From Pseudomonas sp. SID14000 (GTDB lineage Bacteria > Pseudomonadota > Gammaproteobacteria > Pseudomonadales > Pseudomonadaceae): a DNA stretch of 64,000 nucleotides. The notes below the pieces were generated by a model. It saw only the letters and a list, made by a program, of their open reading frames with translations. It did no database searches and was not told where the DNA came from. Location of the stretch: NCBI RefSeq assembly GCF_002165135.1, contig NZ_NFZQ01000006.1:186001-250000 (forward strand). The letters run 5' to 3'. Shown here piece after piece: positions 32,905 through 43,325 of this stretch (position 1 is the first letter of the stretch; each line of letters opens with the position of its first letter). The position numbers and the translations under genes are program-made.

Positions 32905-33432
32905 TTAGCCTTTGAGTTCGGTCGGCTGGATCACTTCAATCCAGTAACCGTCCGGGTCCTTGATGAAGGCCAGATAGTTCATGCGCCCATCCTGCAAGCG
33001 TTTCTGGAACGGCACGTCCAGTGCCTCGAAGCGCGCGCAGGCGGCGCGTACGTCCGGTACCGATATGCAGATGTGGCCGAAGCCGCGCGGGTCGGTGTTG
33101 CCATTATGGTAGGCAAACTCGGCATCGTTTTCGGTGCCGTGGTTGTGGGTCAGCTCCAGCACACCGGGGATCGATTTCATCCACTGGTGGCGTTCGCTGT
33201 CATCGTCAGGGATCTGCGCCGGATCGACCAGGGCCAGGAAGTACAGGCTGAAGGCAGCTTCGGGGAAGTCGCGCTTGTCCACCAGGCGGAAGCCCAGTAC
33301 GCGGGTGTAGAAGTCCAGGGACTTCTCGATTTCCTTGACCCGCAGCATGGTGTGGTTGAAGACGAACTGGGCGGTGGCGGTGTCCGGCTGTGCGGTGACG
33401 CCAGGCAGGGTTTGCAGATCGTGCAGGCTCAT
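32905..33432 (-). CDS. gloA: lactoylglutathione lyase (glyoxalase I)
   Basis: A 175-residue glyoxalase I of the longer, eukaryote-like zinc class. Ligands are visible in FVFNHTMLRVK (His), GVLELTHNHGTEND (Glu), GFGHICISV (His) and PDGYWIEVIQP (Glu). It converts the methylglyoxal-glutathione hemithioacetal to S-lactoylglutathione. The start follows CAGGAGTTCCC. Monocistronic. Confidence 0.92.
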   Translation of the reverse strand: MSLHDLQTLPGVTAQPDTATAQFVFNHTMLRVKEIEKSLDFYTRVLGFRLVDKRDFPEAAFSLYFLALVDPAQIPDDDSERHQWMKSIPGVLELTHNHGTENDAEFAYHNGNTDPRGFGHICISVPDVRAACARFEALDVPFQKRLQDGRMNYLAFIKDPDGYWIEVIQPTELKG

Positions 33433-33519
33433 GGGAACTCCTGAGACGGGGCCGGGCGCAGGGCGCCGGCAAAACAGACAGGCTGGCCATGATACGGCAG
33501 TGCGCCGATTGCGCAAATG

Positions 33520-33546
33520 AAAGCGCCCTGCACAAGGCAGGGCGCT
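33520..33546 (-). terminator. hairpin downstream of turB
   Basis: Perfect 9-base arms agcgccctg/cagggcgct with a 7-base loop. It is followed by a T-rich stretch on the minus strand, about 110 bases beyond the turB stop. Confidence 0.6.
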
Positions 33547-33657
33547 GGAATTAGAGGCCCGCATGTGCGGGCGCGTGATGGGGTCGCTAATCCTTTAGCT
33601 GTCTCGATACTGAGCCAGCCCTTGTGAAAAATGTGTGAAGTGCGTGTGGACGTTTCA

Positions 33658-34017
33658 TCAGCGTACCCAGCTTTCTACCGTGGCGGCGCCATACTGTTCT
33701 TTCCAGGCTTTGAGCCCGCGGTGGTTGCCACCTTTGGTCTCGATCCGCTCGCCGGTGTGCGGGTTGGTGTAAACCTTTACCACGCGCGGGCGGCGCTGTT
33801 GCTTGGGCGCTGTACTGGAAACCCGGGCCACGGCCTTCGGGTCGAGGATGGCGATGATATCGCGCAGGCTCTTGTCGTAGCTTTTCATCAGGCCGACTAG
33901 TTTCTGCTCGAATTCGATTTCGCGTTTGAGGCCGGCATCCTTTTTCAACGCTTCCAGTTGCGCCATCTGTTCCTGGAGCGCTTTTTCGGCAGCACGAAAC
34001 TCTGCAAGTCTGGACAC
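33658..34017 (-). CDS. turB: H-NS-family nucleoid protein MvaT/TurB type
   Basis: A 119-residue xenogeneic silencer of the MvaT family. The N-terminal coiled coil (SRLAEFRAAEKALQEQMAQLEALK) drives oligomerisation, and the C-terminal DNA-binding domain contains GERIETKGGNHRGLKAWKEQYG. The GTG start at 34017 follows AGGAGTGATTACA. P. putida carries several such paralogues (TurA-E); position and sequence suit TurB. It would silence AT-rich DNA such as the island at 24-28 kb. Confidence 0.85.
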   Translation of the reverse strand: MSRLAEFRAAEKALQEQMAQLEALKKDAGLKREIEFEQKLVGLMKSYDKSLRDIIAILDPKAVARVSSTAPKQQRRPRVVKVYTNPHTGERIETKGGNHRGLKAWKEQYGAATVESWVR

Positions 34018-34366
34018 TGTAATCACTCCTGTACGTCGGTCGTGGCAGGGCGTAACGAACATTGAAGAAGAATAAAAACGCCGGCCACGCGGTTGGTTTT
34101 CGCTGTTCGCTGATATGGAGTGTAGTCATTCGTGAGTACTGGGTAAACTGCAAACTTTTTGTAAGTAATTCGGGAACTTTCCTAGTTTTGCGTGCGGTAT
34201 TTCCCGGTTTTTCCGCGGTTGCCTCGTGGTGCGCTTAGACCATGGTCCAATGGCTTGTGCCAGAGCCTTCGCGCGATAATTTCAGATCATGGCCGGCTAT
34301 TGTTCGGCCCCCTCGCAGTACCGTGGCAAATACGTGCCACAGGTTGTTTACTCGCCTTGATTCTGG
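34018..34366. other. turB / OprD divergent promoter region
   Basis: A 349-base gap between divergent genes, locally AT-rich (34120-34200) as often seen before mvaT-type genes, which regulate themselves. No gene or clear operator was found. Confidence 0.5.
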
Positions 34367-35668
34367 ATGTTTCCTCGCATGTTTGCCCCTTTCCCTCTCG
34401 CCCCCGGGCGTCGTGTTGCCGGCCTGTTTCTGTTGTGCGCCGGTGTCAATGCCCAGGCCGCCGGTTTTCTTGAAGACAGCAGTGCCAAGGTCGAAGCACG
34501 CAATGTCTATTTCAACCGGGACTTTCGTGACGGCCACAGCAGTTCCAGCCAGGGTGCGTCCAAACGCGAAGAATGGGCACAAGGCTTCATCCTCAATGTG
34601 CAGTCGGGTTTTACCCAGGGGCCGGTAGGTTTTGGCGTGGATGCGCTGGGCATGTTCGGCTTCAAACTTGACTCCAGCCCGGCGGACAGTAACAGCGGCC
34701 TGCTGCCGTCTTCCGGTCACGACCCGCGGCACTCGGAGGACCAGTACGCGAAGATGGGCCTGGCGGCCAAGGCCAAGGTTTCCAATACCGTGCTCAAGTA
34801 CGGTTCGATGATGCCGGATATGCCGCTGCTCAAGTACAACGATGGCCGCCTGCTGCCCACCATGTTCCATGGCGCCATGCTCACCTCCGAAGAAGTGCGC
34901 GACCTGAAGTTCACCCTGGCCCGCCTGAACAAGTACACCGCACGGGACTCCACCGACCGTCAGGACATTCGCGTGCATTGCAAGAACAAGCGCTATGCCT
35001 GCGATATCGAGGCTGACCACTTTGACCTGGCCGGCGTCGATTACCGTTTCAACGAGCGGTTCAGCGCCCAGTACCAGGTGGCCAAGCTGGAGAACATCTA
35101 CCGTCAGCACTTCCTTGGCCTGGTGGCCAGCCAGCCGTTGGCGGTGGGCAGCCTGTCGGCCGACCTGCGCTTGATCAAGAGTGATGAGATCGGCAATGCC
35201 CGCGCTGGCGAAATCGACCATCGCGCGTTCAGTGGCATGCTCGGCTACAGCCTGGGTGGTCACAAGCTCAGTGCCGGCTGGCAGCGCATGTATGGCGACA
35301 GTGCCATGCCATACCTGGATGGCACCAACCCGTACCTGGTCAACTATGCCCAGGTCAATGACTTTGCCGCCGCCCGGGAACGCTCCTGGCAGGTGCGTTA
35401 TGACTACGACTTCAAGGCCATGGGTGTGCCCGGCCTGACCTTCTTCACCCGTTATATCAACGGTGACAATATCAAGGTGCCGGGCAGCATGGTCGAAGGC
35501 AAGGAGTGGGAACGCGACACCGAGTTCAAGTACCAGGTGCAAAGTGGCACGTTCAAGGATGTCAGCGTGCGCCTGCGCAATTCCACTTACCGCAGCAACT
35601 ATGAAAAGTGGGCGCGGGACATGGACGAGACGCGGGTCATTGTCAGCTACAACTTCTCCATCTTCTGA
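34367..35668 (+). CDS. OprD-family outer membrane porin
   Basis: A 433-residue porin with a signal peptide (ending VNAQAAGFLEDS) and a beta-barrel pattern. OprD features are GFLEDSSAKVEARNVYFNRDF at the mature start, EEWAQGFILNVQSGFTQG, the central LNKYTARDSTDRQD segment and a C-terminal VIVSYNFSIF with terminal Phe for the BAM complex. Members admit amino acids, peptides or aromatic acids. No linked catabolic genes point to a substrate. Confidence 0.9.
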   Translation: MFPRMFAPFPLAPGRRVAGLFLLCAGVNAQAAGFLEDSSAKVEARNVYFNRDFRDGHSSSSQGASKREEWAQGFILNVQSGFTQGPVGFGVDALGMFGFKLDSSPADSNSGLLPSSGHDPRHSEDQYAKMGLAAKAKVSNTVLKYGSMMPDMPLLKYNDGRLLPTMFHGAMLTSEEVRDLKFTLARLNKYTARDSTDRQDIRVHCKNKRYACDIEADHFDLAGVDYRFNERFSAQYQVAKLENIYRQHFLGLVASQPLAVGSLSADLRLIKSDEIGNARAGEIDHRAFSGMLGYSLGGHKLSAGWQRMYGDSAMPYLDGTNPYLVNYAQVNDFAAARERSWQVRYDYDFKAMGVPGLTFFTRYINGDNIKVPGSMVEGKEWERDTEFKYQVQSGTFKDVSVRLRNSTYRSNYEKWARDMDETRVIVSYNFSIF

Positions 35669-35735
35669 CGGGTCGCTTTGCCAAATACCGGCAGCCACCT
35701 GACAATGGCTGCTGGATCCCGCAAAGGGTAGGGTA

Positions 35736-36485
35736 ATGAAAGACCTGTTGCTGATCGGCATTGGCCCGGGTGACCCGCGCCAGATCACCTACGAGGCGGT
35801 CGATGCGCTGCGCCAAGCCAGCGTGTTCTTCGTACTCGACAAAGGTAGTGACAAGGACGCGCTGGTGCACCTGCGCAAGGCCATCCTGCAACGCTACCGG
35901 CCCAAGGGCGGCTACCGCCTGGTGCAGGTGGCCGACCCTGCGCGCGATGACCGTGCGGATGACTACCTGGGCGCGGTGCAGGACTGGCACCGGCAGCGTG
36001 CGGCGCTGTATGCCCAACTGATCGAGCAGGAGATTGGCGAGGGGGAAACCGGTGCCTTTCTGCTGTGGGGTGAGCCGACCCTGTACGACAGCACCCTGCG
36101 TATTCTTGACCTGGTTCGTGAGCGTGGTGTGGCGTTGCGGTTACGAGTAATTCCGGGCATCAGCAGCGTGCAAGCGCTGGCCGCGCGTCATCAGGTGCCG
36201 CTCAACCGTATCGGCGAGCCGTTGACCGTGTTGCCAGGGCGGCGCCTGGCCGGGCAGGGGCAGATCGACAATGTGCTGGTGATGCTCGACGGGCAGTGCG
36301 CGTTTGCCCGGCTCGAGGATCCGGCACTGATGATCTACTGGGGCGCGTACCTGGGGACCGAGGATGAAGTGCTGATTGCCGGGCCGTTGCAGGCGGTGAA
36401 GGCGCAGATCCTGCAAGTGCGCGAGCGGGAGAGGGGGCGCAAAGGGTGGATCATGGATACCTACCTGTTGCGCAGGGAGCTGTAA
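35736..36485 (+). CDS. cobF: precorrin-6A synthase (deacetylating)
   Basis: A 249-residue S-adenosylmethionine-dependent methyltransferase of the tetrapyrrole methylase fold: LLLIGIGPGDPRQITYEAVDAL, GAFLLWGEPTLYDSTLRILD and VIPGISSVQALAARHQVPLN. CobF methylates C-1 of precorrin-5 with loss of acetate in aerobic cobalamin synthesis. It is not next to other cob genes here. Start follows AAAGGGTAGGGTA. Confidence 0.9.
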   Translation: MKDLLLIGIGPGDPRQITYEAVDALRQASVFFVLDKGSDKDALVHLRKAILQRYRPKGGYRLVQVADPARDDRADDYLGAVQDWHRQRAALYAQLIEQEIGEGETGAFLLWGEPTLYDSTLRILDLVRERGVALRLRVIPGISSVQALAARHQVPLNRIGEPLTVLPGRRLAGQGQIDNVLVMLDGQCAFARLEDPALMIYWGAYLGTEDEVLIAGPLQAVKAQILQVRERERGRKGWIMDTYLLRREL

Positions 36486-36496
36486 AGTTGGGTTGC

Positions 36497-36604
36497 CGGT
36501 GCCGCCCTCTTCGCGGCTAAACCCGCTCCCACAGGTGCTGCACCAACCCTGCAGGCTGTGGGGACCCTGTGGGAGCGGGTTTACCCGCGAAGCGGGCGAC
36601 ACCG
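36497..36604. repeat. paired REP element (inverted)
   Basis: Two divergent REP arms (cggctaaacccgctcccacagg and gtgggagcgggtttacccgcg) between the convergent cobF and response-regulator genes. Confidence 0.8.
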
Positions 36605-36607
36605 ATC

Positions 36608-36958
36608 TCAAGGGTTACCCAGAATCCCCACCACCTTCTCCCGCAACTGGTCGATGCCGAACGGCTTGCCGATCAGGTGCATGCCCTGCGGCACGTCGAA
36701 ACTGTCGGCATAACCACTGGCGAACAGAACCGGCAACAGCGGCCGCAGTTCGCGTGCCTTGGCCGCCAATTCTTCGCCGCGCATGTCCGGCAGCCCCACA
36801 TCGGTCATCATCAGCGCCAGCTCCTGGCCCGGGTCCTCGAGAATACACAGCGCCGCACGGGCATGCTCCGCCTCGATGACCGTGTAGCCCAGCTCGTCGA
36901 GCACTTCGACCATCAGCATGCGTACGATGTCGTCGTCTTCGACTACCAGAAGGTGCAT
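36608..36958 (-). CDS. single-domain response regulator
   Basis: A 116-residue receiver-only protein. Acidic pocket VVEDDD, phospho-acceptor Asp53 in MMTDVGLPDM, switch Ser in LFASGYAD and Lys in IGKPFG. It has no output domain. It is divergent from the large hybrid kinase at 37204 and is its probable partner or a phosphate sink. The start at 36958 follows AGGATCCGAACC. Confidence 0.88.
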   Translation of the reverse strand: MHLLVVEDDDIVRMLMVEVLDELGYTVIEAEHARAALCILEDPGQELALMMTDVGLPDMRGEELAAKARELRPLLPVLFASGYADSFDVPQGMHLIGKPFGIDQLREKVVGILGNP

Positions 36959-37203
36959 GGTTCGGATCCTGTGCAAATGAATGTCTTTAATCTGTGCACC
37001 GGACGGCAGCAGAAGTTCCCGAGAATACCGGCCCCAGCAATCAGATGGAACGATTGGCGCGCGCTGCCTTCAAATACTGGCTAAATGCCCTGCCAGACTC
37101 GGCAAAGCTGGTTAGACTCGCTTAACAGGACGCAGTGGCAGATAACGACAACGAGTGATCCGCCACACTTTTCAATGGACTTTTCTAGCTCGGGCGTTTT
37201 CAT

Positions 37204-40200
37204 ATGATTCAAGCAGCCTCGATGGACCAGCGAAGCTTCCGCAAACTGTTGAGCCGCAACGTCGGCCTACCCCTGGGGGTGGGCCTGCTGGGGGCCGTGG
37301 CCTTCGTCGCGGTGATCAACTACCTGCTTTCGGCCATGCAGTGGGTCGAGCACACCGACCAGGTAATCGGCAATGCCAACGAAACGGTCAAGCTGTCGAT
37401 CGACATGGAAACCGGCATGCGTGGTTTCCTGATTACCGGCGACGAGCGTTTCCTCGACCCCTACGAGGTGGCCAAGCCGCGGATCCTCGGCAGCCTGCAG
37501 AACCTGCGTGCCATGGTCGAGGATAACCGGCAACAGGTCGAGCGCATCGACCGGCTGATCGCCCTGCAGCAGGCCTGGAACACCTTTGGCAGCGAGATGA
37601 TCGCCCTGCGCCGCAGTCAGGGTGACTACAGCGCCTTGATCGGCAACGGCCGCGGCAAGCGCCTGACGGACGAGATCCGCAAGGAGTTCGACGCCTTGAT
37701 CGGCAACGAACAACAGTTGCGCATGGCGCGCAACGAGAAGGTCAGCAATGTCACCGTCACGGTCATATCGTCCTTCGTGCTGTTCATCGTAGGCCTCAGT
37801 GCCTTGCTCGCCTACCTCGGCCGCCGCGACCTGCTGGCGCTGTCGGCTACCTATGACGAAAACTTCAACGCCCAGCAGCGCGCGGCCGAGCGCCTGGAGC
37901 ACCAGGCCTGGCTGCGCAACGGGCAGACCCAACTGGCCGAACAGGTGCTGGGCCAGCTGACCCTGCCCATGCTCGGTGAAAACATTCTGCGTTTCTTCGC
38001 CGGTTACCTGGGCAGCGTGGTGGGCGCGTTGTACCTGCGTGACGAGCATGGCCGTCTGGTACGTGTGGCCAGCTATGGCCTGGATGCCGAGGAACAGGCC
38101 CGTGAGCAGGTGCTGGCCGATCACGAGGGGCTGCTGGCCCAGGCCGTGCGCGAAGCGCGGCTGCTGCGCCTGGAAGACTTGCCCGAAGGTTATTTCCACC
38201 TCAGTTCCGGCCTGGGCCGGGGCCTGCCGCGCAGTGCCGTGCTGATGCCGGCAAGCGACAACGGGCAGATCAACGGCGTGCTGGAGCTGGGCTTCTTGCG
38301 GCCGTTGCAGGAGCGTGACGAGGAACTGCTGCAGCGGGTCGGTGGCAACCTCGGCATCTCCATCGAAAGCGCCCGTTACCGGCAGCGCCTGCAGGAAGTG
38401 CTGGCCGAGACCCAGCAACTGAACGAAGAGCTGCAGGTGCAGCAGGAAGAACTGAAAACCGCCAACGAAGAGCTGGAAGAGCAATCCCGCGTGCTCAAGG
38501 AGTCCCAGGCCCACCTTGAGGCCCAGCAGGCGGAACTGGAGCAGACCAACGAGCAGCTGTCCGAGCGCACCGAGGCGCTGGATCGCAAGAACGACGAACT
38601 GCTCCATGCCCAGGACGAATTGCAGGCGCGTGCCGAGGAGTTGCAGCGTGCGAGCAAGTACAAGTCCGAGTTCCTCGCTAATATGTCCCACGAGCTGCGC
38701 ACGCCGCTTAACAGCTCGCTGATCCTGGCCAAGCTACTGTCGGAGAACGGCGAGGGCAATCTCAGCGACGAACAGGTCAAGTTCGCCGAATCCATCTACT
38801 CGGCCGGCAACGACCTGCTCAACCTGATCAATGACATTCTCGACATCGCCAAAGTGGAAGCCGGCAAGCTCCAAGTGCGCCCAGAAAACACTCAGGTGGA
38901 TCGCCTGGTCGAAGGCCTGCGCGGCATGTTCGAGCCATTGGCCGAGCACAAGGGCCTGTCCTTCGAGGTGACTGCCGAGGCGCAGGTGCCGGCTACTCTG
39001 TTCACCGACCGCCAGCGCCTGGAGCAGATCCTCAAGAACCTGCTGTCCAACGCCATCAAGTTCACCGAGCGCGGCCAGGTCAGCCTGAACATCGGTTACC
39101 AGCCTGGCACCGGCATCGTCTTTGCCGTGCGCGATACCGGCATCGGCATCGCCACCGACCAGCAGCAGGCGATCTTCGGCGCCTTCCACCAGGTCGATGG
39201 CACCAGCAACCGCCGTTTTGGCGGCACTGGCCTGGGCCTGTCCATTTCCCGCGACCTGGCGCACCTCCTGGGCGGACAGATCAGCGTCGACAGCAGCCCC
39301 GGCCAGGGCAGTGTGTTCAGCCTGATACTGCCGGAGCGGTATGAGCGCGTGGCGCAGGATATCGAGCCGCTCAGCCTGCGCCCGACGGTCGATAGCCTGC
39401 CTCCGGCGCCGCAGGCACCGGTGGTGGCGGCACCGAAACGCCCGACACCGGCGTTCGACGACGACCGTGAGCGCGCGCCGTTCGGCAACCGCTGCATTCT
39501 GGTGATCGAGGACGAACCGAACTTCGCCCGCATCCTCTTCGACCTGGCCCACGAGCTGGGTTACAGCTGTCTGGTGGCGCAGGGCGCCGACGAGGGCTTC
39601 GAGCTGGCCACCCAGTACATCCCCGATGCCATCCTGCTGGACATGCGCCTGCCCGACCATTCCGGGCTGACCGTGCTGCAACGTCTGAAGGAGCAGGCCA
39701 GCATCCGGCACATACCGGTGCATATCATTTCCGTGGAAGACCGGGTAGAAGCTGCCATGCACATGGGTGCCATCGGCTACGCGGTCAAGCCCACCAGCCG
39801 CGAACAACTCAAGGAAGTGTTCGCCTGCCTGGAGGCCAAGCTGACCCAAAAGCTCAAGCACATCCTGCTGGTGGAAGACGACGACCTGCAACGCGAGAGC
39901 ATCGCCCGCCTGATTGGCGACGACGATGTCGAGATCACCGCCGTGGCCATGGCCCAGGATGCCCTGGCGTTGCTGCGCGAGAACATCTACGACTGCATGA
40001 TCATCGACCTCAAGCTGCCGGACATGCTCGGCAACGAGCTGCTCAAGCGCATGACCGCCGAGGACATTCGCGCCTTCCCGCCGGTGATCGTGTATACCGG
40101 GCGTAACCTCACCCGCGAAGAAGAGGCCGACCTGCTCAAGTATTCGCGCTCGATCATCATCAAGGGCGCGCGCTCGCCGGAGCGCCTGCTCGACGAAGTG

Positions 40201-40671
40201 ACGCTGTTCCTGCACAAGGTCGAGTCGCAGCTGTCCAACGAGCGCCAGCGCATGCTCAAGACCGCGCGCAGCCGCGACAAGGTATTCGAAGGCCGCAAGG
40301 TGCTGCTGGTGGACGACGACGTGCGCAACATTTTCGCCCTGACCAGCGCGCTGGAGCACAAGGGCGCGATGGTCGAAATCGGCCGCAACGGCCGCGAGGC
40401 CATCGAACGCCTGGAGCAGCATGACGACATCGACCTGGTGCTGATGGACGTGATGATGCCGGAAATGGACGGCTTCGAGGCTACCCGGCTGATCCGCCAA
40501 CAACCGCGCTGGCGCAAATTGCCGATCATTGCCGTGACTGCCAAGGCGATGAAGGATGACCAGCAGCGTTGCCTGCAGGCCGGCGCCAATGATTACCTGG
40601 CCAAACCGATCGACCTGGACCGCTTGTTCTCGCTGATCCGCGTGTGGCTACCGCAACTGGAGCGAATTTGA
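37204..40671 (+). CDS. hybrid sensor histidine kinase: CHASE3-GAF-HisKA-HATPase-three receivers
   Basis: A 1155-residue kinase. Order: TM1 (about 21-44), periplasmic CHASE3 (45-180, with [21 protein letters not shown]), TM2 (about 183-207), GAF (about 235-395), long coiled coil (400-485), HisKA with His496 in [13 protein letters not shown], and HATPase with DTGIGIA and GGTGLGLS. Three receiver domains follow with Asp813, Asp935 and Asp1082. The middle receiver has a slightly unusual active-site context ([15 protein letters not shown]). The stop overlaps the next gene (TTGA), so kinase and CheR are co-translated. It probably integrates envelope and cytosolic cues through phosphorelay. Confidence 0.9.
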   Translation: MIQAASMDQRSFRKLLSRNVGLPLGVGLLGAVAFVAVINYLLSAMQWVEHTDQVIGNANETVKLSIDMETGMRGFLITGDERFLDPYEVAKPRILGSLQNLRAMVEDNRQQVERIDRLIALQQAWNTFGSEMIALRRSQGDYSALIGNGRGKRLTDEIRKEFDALIGNEQQLRMARNEKVSNVTVTVISSFVLFIVGLSALLAYLGRRDLLALSATYDENFNAQQRAAERLEHQAWLRNGQTQLAEQVLGQLTLPMLGENILRFFAGYLGSVVGALYLRDEHGRLVRVASYGLDAEEQAREQVLADHEGLLAQAVREARLLRLEDLPEGYFHLSSGLGRGLPRSAVLMPASDNGQINGVLELGFLRPLQERDEELLQRVGGNLGISIESARYRQRLQEVLAETQQLNEELQVQQEELKTANEELEEQSRVLKESQAHLEAQQAELEQTNEQLSERTEALDRKNDELLHAQDELQARAEELQRASKYKSEFLANMSHELRTPLNSSLILAKLLSENGEGNLSDEQVKFAESIYSAGNDLLNLINDILDIAKVEAGKLQVRPENTQVDRLVEGLRGMFEPLAEHKGLSFEVTAEAQVPATLFTDRQRLEQILKNLLSNAIKFTERGQVSLNIGYQPGTGIVFAVRDTGIGIATDQQQAIFGAFHQVDGTSNRRFGGTGLGLSISRDLAHLLGGQISVDSSPGQGSVFSLILPERYERVAQDIEPLSLRPTVDSLPPAPQAPVVAAPKRPTPAFDDDRERAPFGNRCILVIEDEPNFARILFDLAHELGYSCLVAQGADEGFELATQYIPDAILLDMRLPDHSGLTVLQRLKEQASIRHIPVHIISVEDRVEAAMHMGAIGYAVKPTSREQLKEVFACLEAKLTQKLKHILLVEDDDLQRESIARLIGDDDVEITAVAMAQDALALLRENIYDCMIIDLKLPDMLGNELLKRMTAEDIRAFPPVIVYTGRNLTREEEADLLKYSRSIIIKGARSPERLLDEVTLFLHKVESQLSNERQRMLKTARSRDKVFEGRKVLLVDDDVRNIFALTSALEHKGAMVEIGRNGREAIERLEQHDDIDLVLMDVMMPEMDGFEATRLIRQQPRWRKLPIIAVTAKAMKDDQQRCLQAGANDYLAKPIDLDRLFSLIRVWLPQLERI

Positions 40672-41489
40672 CTAGCGAACGTAACACCGATATCGAAATT
40701 CGCTTGCTGATCGAGGCCATCTACCTCAAGTACAGCTACGATTTCCGCAACTATTCCGGAGCATCGATCAAGCGCCGGATCCTGCATGCGCTGCGCCAGC
40801 TCGACTGCCTGACGGTGTCGGCGCTGCAGGAGCGCGTGCTGCACGACCCCGGTATGTTCATGCAGTTGCTGCAGTACCTGACGATCCCGGTCAGCGAGAT
40901 GTTCCGTGACCCCTTGCACTTTCTGGCACTGCGCAACGAAGTGGTGCCGCTGCTTCGCACCTGGCCGTCGATCAAGGTATGGATTGCCGGCTGCAGCACG
41001 GGCGAGGAGGTGTATTCGATGGCCATCCTGCTGCGCGAGGAGGGCTTGCTGGAACGGACCATCATCTACGCCACCGACATCAACCCGCATTCGCTGGACA
41101 AGGCCAAGCAGGGCATATACTCGATGCAGAGCATGCGCGAGTATGCCGAAAACTATCGCATCGCCGGTGGCCGGCGGGACTTTGCCGAGTACTACACGGC
41201 AGCCTATGGCAACGCCATCATGGACAGCACCCTGCGCGACAACGTGACCTTCGCCGACCACAGCCTGGCCACCGACAGCGTGTTTTCCGAAACCCAGCTG
41301 GTGTCGTGCCGCAACGTGCTCATCTACTTCAACAAGGAACTGCAGGATCGCGCCCTGGGCCTGTTCCATGAGTCCTTGTGCCACCGCGGCTTCCTGGTGC
41401 TGGGCAGCAAGGAATCGGTGGACTTTTCCGCCTACAGTGAGCGCTTCGAGCCGCTGGTCAAGCCCGAACGGATCTACCGCAAATCATGA
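40668..41489 (+). CDS. CheR-type protein methyltransferase
   Basis: A 273-residue SAM-dependent methyltransferase: YDFRNYSGASIKRRILHALR, VWIAGCSTGEEVYSMAILL (SAM loop), IYATDINPHSLDKAKQGIY and VSCRNVLIYFNKELQ. The TTG start at 40668 overlaps the kinase stop. No chemoreceptor, CheA or CheW gene is nearby, so its target is probably another protein of this cluster, perhaps the kinase itself. Confidence 0.88.
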   Translation: MTSERNTDIEIRLLIEAIYLKYSYDFRNYSGASIKRRILHALRQLDCLTVSALQERVLHDPGMFMQLLQYLTIPVSEMFRDPLHFLALRNEVVPLLRTWPSIKVWIAGCSTGEEVYSMAILLREEGLLERTIIYATDINPHSLDKAKQGIYSMQSMREYAENYRIAGGRRDFAEYYTAAYGNAIMDSTLRDNVTFADHSLATDSVFSETQLVSCRNVLIYFNKELQDRALGLFHESLCHRGFLVLGSKESVDFSAYSERFEPLVKPERIYRKS

Positions 41490-42061
41490 ACGGCGTGCGC
41501 GCGGTGGTGATCGGCGCCTCGGCAGGTGGTGTGACAGCCCTGTTAACCGTGCTGGGCGCGTTGCCAGCCAGCGTCACCATCCCGGTGATATGCGTACTGC
41601 ACCTGCCGGACAACGGCCACAGCCAGCTGGCCGAGGTATTGCAGCGCCGCCTGCAGCGGCCAGTGTGCGAGGCCCGTGACAAGCAGTCGCTGCGCCCCGG
41701 GCAGATCTACGTGGCCGGGCCGGGTTACCACCTGTCGGTGGAGCGTGACCTGACCTTGTCGTTGAGCCAGGAGCCGCCGGTGCATTTTTCCCGGCCGGCG
41801 ATTGATTACCTTTTCATGTCGGCGGCCGATGCTTACGGTGCCGGCCTGCTGGGCATGCTGCTCACCGGTGCCAATGAGGATGGCGCCGAAGGCCTGGCCT
41901 ATATCAAGCACAATGGCGGCCGGACCGTGGTCCAGGACCCTTGTGACGCACAGGTGGCGCTGATGCCGGAGGCTGCCCTGGCCCTGCACCAGCCCGACCA
42001 TATCCTTTCTTTGAGTGGTATCGAGCAATTGCTCGCCGCCCTGGAACCCAGCGCATGCTAA
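41486..42061 (+). CDS. CheB-type methylesterase (no receiver domain)
   Basis: A 191-residue stand-alone CheB catalytic domain with the triad Ser12 (GASAGG), His39 (VLHLP) and Asp132 (GANEDGAEG). It lacks the regulatory receiver of normal CheB. It overlaps cheR by ATGA and the next kinase gene by 7 bases. It would reverse methylation placed by the adjacent CheR-like enzyme. Confidence 0.88.
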   Translation: MNGVRAVVIGASAGGVTALLTVLGALPASVTIPVICVLHLPDNGHSQLAEVLQRRLQRPVCEARDKQSLRPGQIYVAGPGYHLSVERDLTLSLSQEPPVHFSRPAIDYLFMSAADAYGAGLLGMLLTGANEDGAEGLAYIKHNGGRTVVQDPCDAQVALMPEAALALHQPDHILSLSGIEQLLAALEPSAC

Positions 42062-43281
42062 GCCACACCATCGCCAAACTGCTGATCGTCGACGACCTGC
42101 CAGAAAACCTGCTGGCCCTCGACGCCCTGATCCAGGGCAAAGACCGCGAGGTGCACCAGGCCCAATCGGCCGAGGCAGCGTTGTCGCTGTTGCTCGAGCA
42201 CGAGTTCGCCTTGGCCATCCTCGATGTGCAAATGCCGGGCATGAACGGTTTCGAGCTTGCCGAACTGATGCGTGGCACGGAAAAGACCCGCAACATCCCC
42301 ATCGTGTTCGTCACTGCCGCCGGGCGCGAGATGAACTACGCGTTCAAGGGTTATGAAAGCGGTGCGGTGGACTTTTTGCACAAGCCGCTCGACACCCTGG
42401 CAGTGAAAAGCAAGGTGTCGGTGTTCGTTGACCTGTATCGCCAGCGCAAGGTGCTCGACCGCCAGTTGCAGGCCTTGGAACGCAGCCGGCAGGAGCAGGA
42501 ATTGCTGCTGGCCCAGCTGCAAACGGCGCGGGGTGAACTGGAACATGCCGTGCGCATGCGTGATGACTTCATGTCGATCGTTGCCCACGAGGTGCGCACC
42601 CCGCTCAATGGCCTGATCCTGGAAACCCAGCTGCGCAAGCTGCACCTGGCGCGCGGCAATTTCGCTGCCTTCAGTGGCGACAAGCTGCAGGCCATGGTCG
42701 AGCGCGACGAGCGGCAGATCAACAGTCTGATCCGTCTGGTCGAAGACATGCTCGATGTGTCGCGCATCCGCACCGGCAAACTATCGCTGCGGCCCAAGGC
42801 GTTCGACCTGGGCCAGCTGGTACGTGGCCTGGTGGAGAACTTCGCTGCCCAGGCCACCGCATTGGACACTCATATCGAGTTGCAACGCTGCGAGTCGCTG
42901 CAGGGTGAGTGGGACGAATTTCGCATCGAGCAGGTGCTGGCCAACCTGCTGTCCAATGCCTTGCGTTATGGTGAGCGCAAACCGGTGCAGGTGCGGGTGT
43001 TCGAACAGCACGGCCTGGCATGCGTGCAGGTGCAGGATCATGGTATCGGAATCTGCGTGGCCAACCAGCAGCGCATCTTCCAGCAGTTCGAGCGGGTCGC
43101 CACTCAGCAGGCCAGTGGTGGGTTGGGCCTGGGGCTCTACATATCGGAACAGATCGTGCAGGCCCATGGCGGGCGAATACTGGTCGAGAGTGAAGAGGGC
43201 AAAGGCGCCACCTTCACCTTGCAATTGCCACTGGCAACCTGTGAACAACAAAACGACCAGGTACGGGCAACCTCTGCCTGA
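42055..43281 (+). CDS. receiver-histidine kinase hybrid
   Basis: A 408-residue soluble kinase. The N-terminal receiver has Asp57 in LAILDVQMPGMNG. A linker coiled coil (about 125-170) leads to HisKA with His178 in SIVAHEVRTPLNG, and HATPase with DHGIGI and GGLGLGLYISEQIV follows. It has no membrane segment, so it is driven by phosphotransfer to its own receiver, probably from the large kinase upstream. It is in the same transcript. Confidence 0.9.
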   Translation: MLSHTIAKLLIVDDLPENLLALDALIQGKDREVHQAQSAEAALSLLLEHEFALAILDVQMPGMNGFELAELMRGTEKTRNIPIVFVTAAGREMNYAFKGYESGAVDFLHKPLDTLAVKSKVSVFVDLYRQRKVLDRQLQALERSRQEQELLLAQLQTARGELEHAVRMRDDFMSIVAHEVRTPLNGLILETQLRKLHLARGNFAAFSGDKLQAMVERDERQINSLIRLVEDMLDVSRIRTGKLSLRPKAFDLGQLVRGLVENFAAQATALDTHIELQRCESLQGEWDEFRIEQVLANLLSNALRYGERKPVQVRVFEQHGLACVQVQDHGIGICVANQQRIFQQFERVATQQASGGLGLGLYISEQIVQAHGGRILVESEEGKGATFTLQLPLATCEQQNDQVRATSA

Positions 43282-43325
43282 GCCTGGGGTCTGATGGCCA
43301 GCTGTAAGGATTTCAAGGCATTGAA

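Noticed and set aside
38734..40503. Long antisense frame (589 codons) under the hybrid kinase gene
   Set aside because: A codon-bias shadow of a high-GC gene; the sense strand has complete kinase and receiver motifs.
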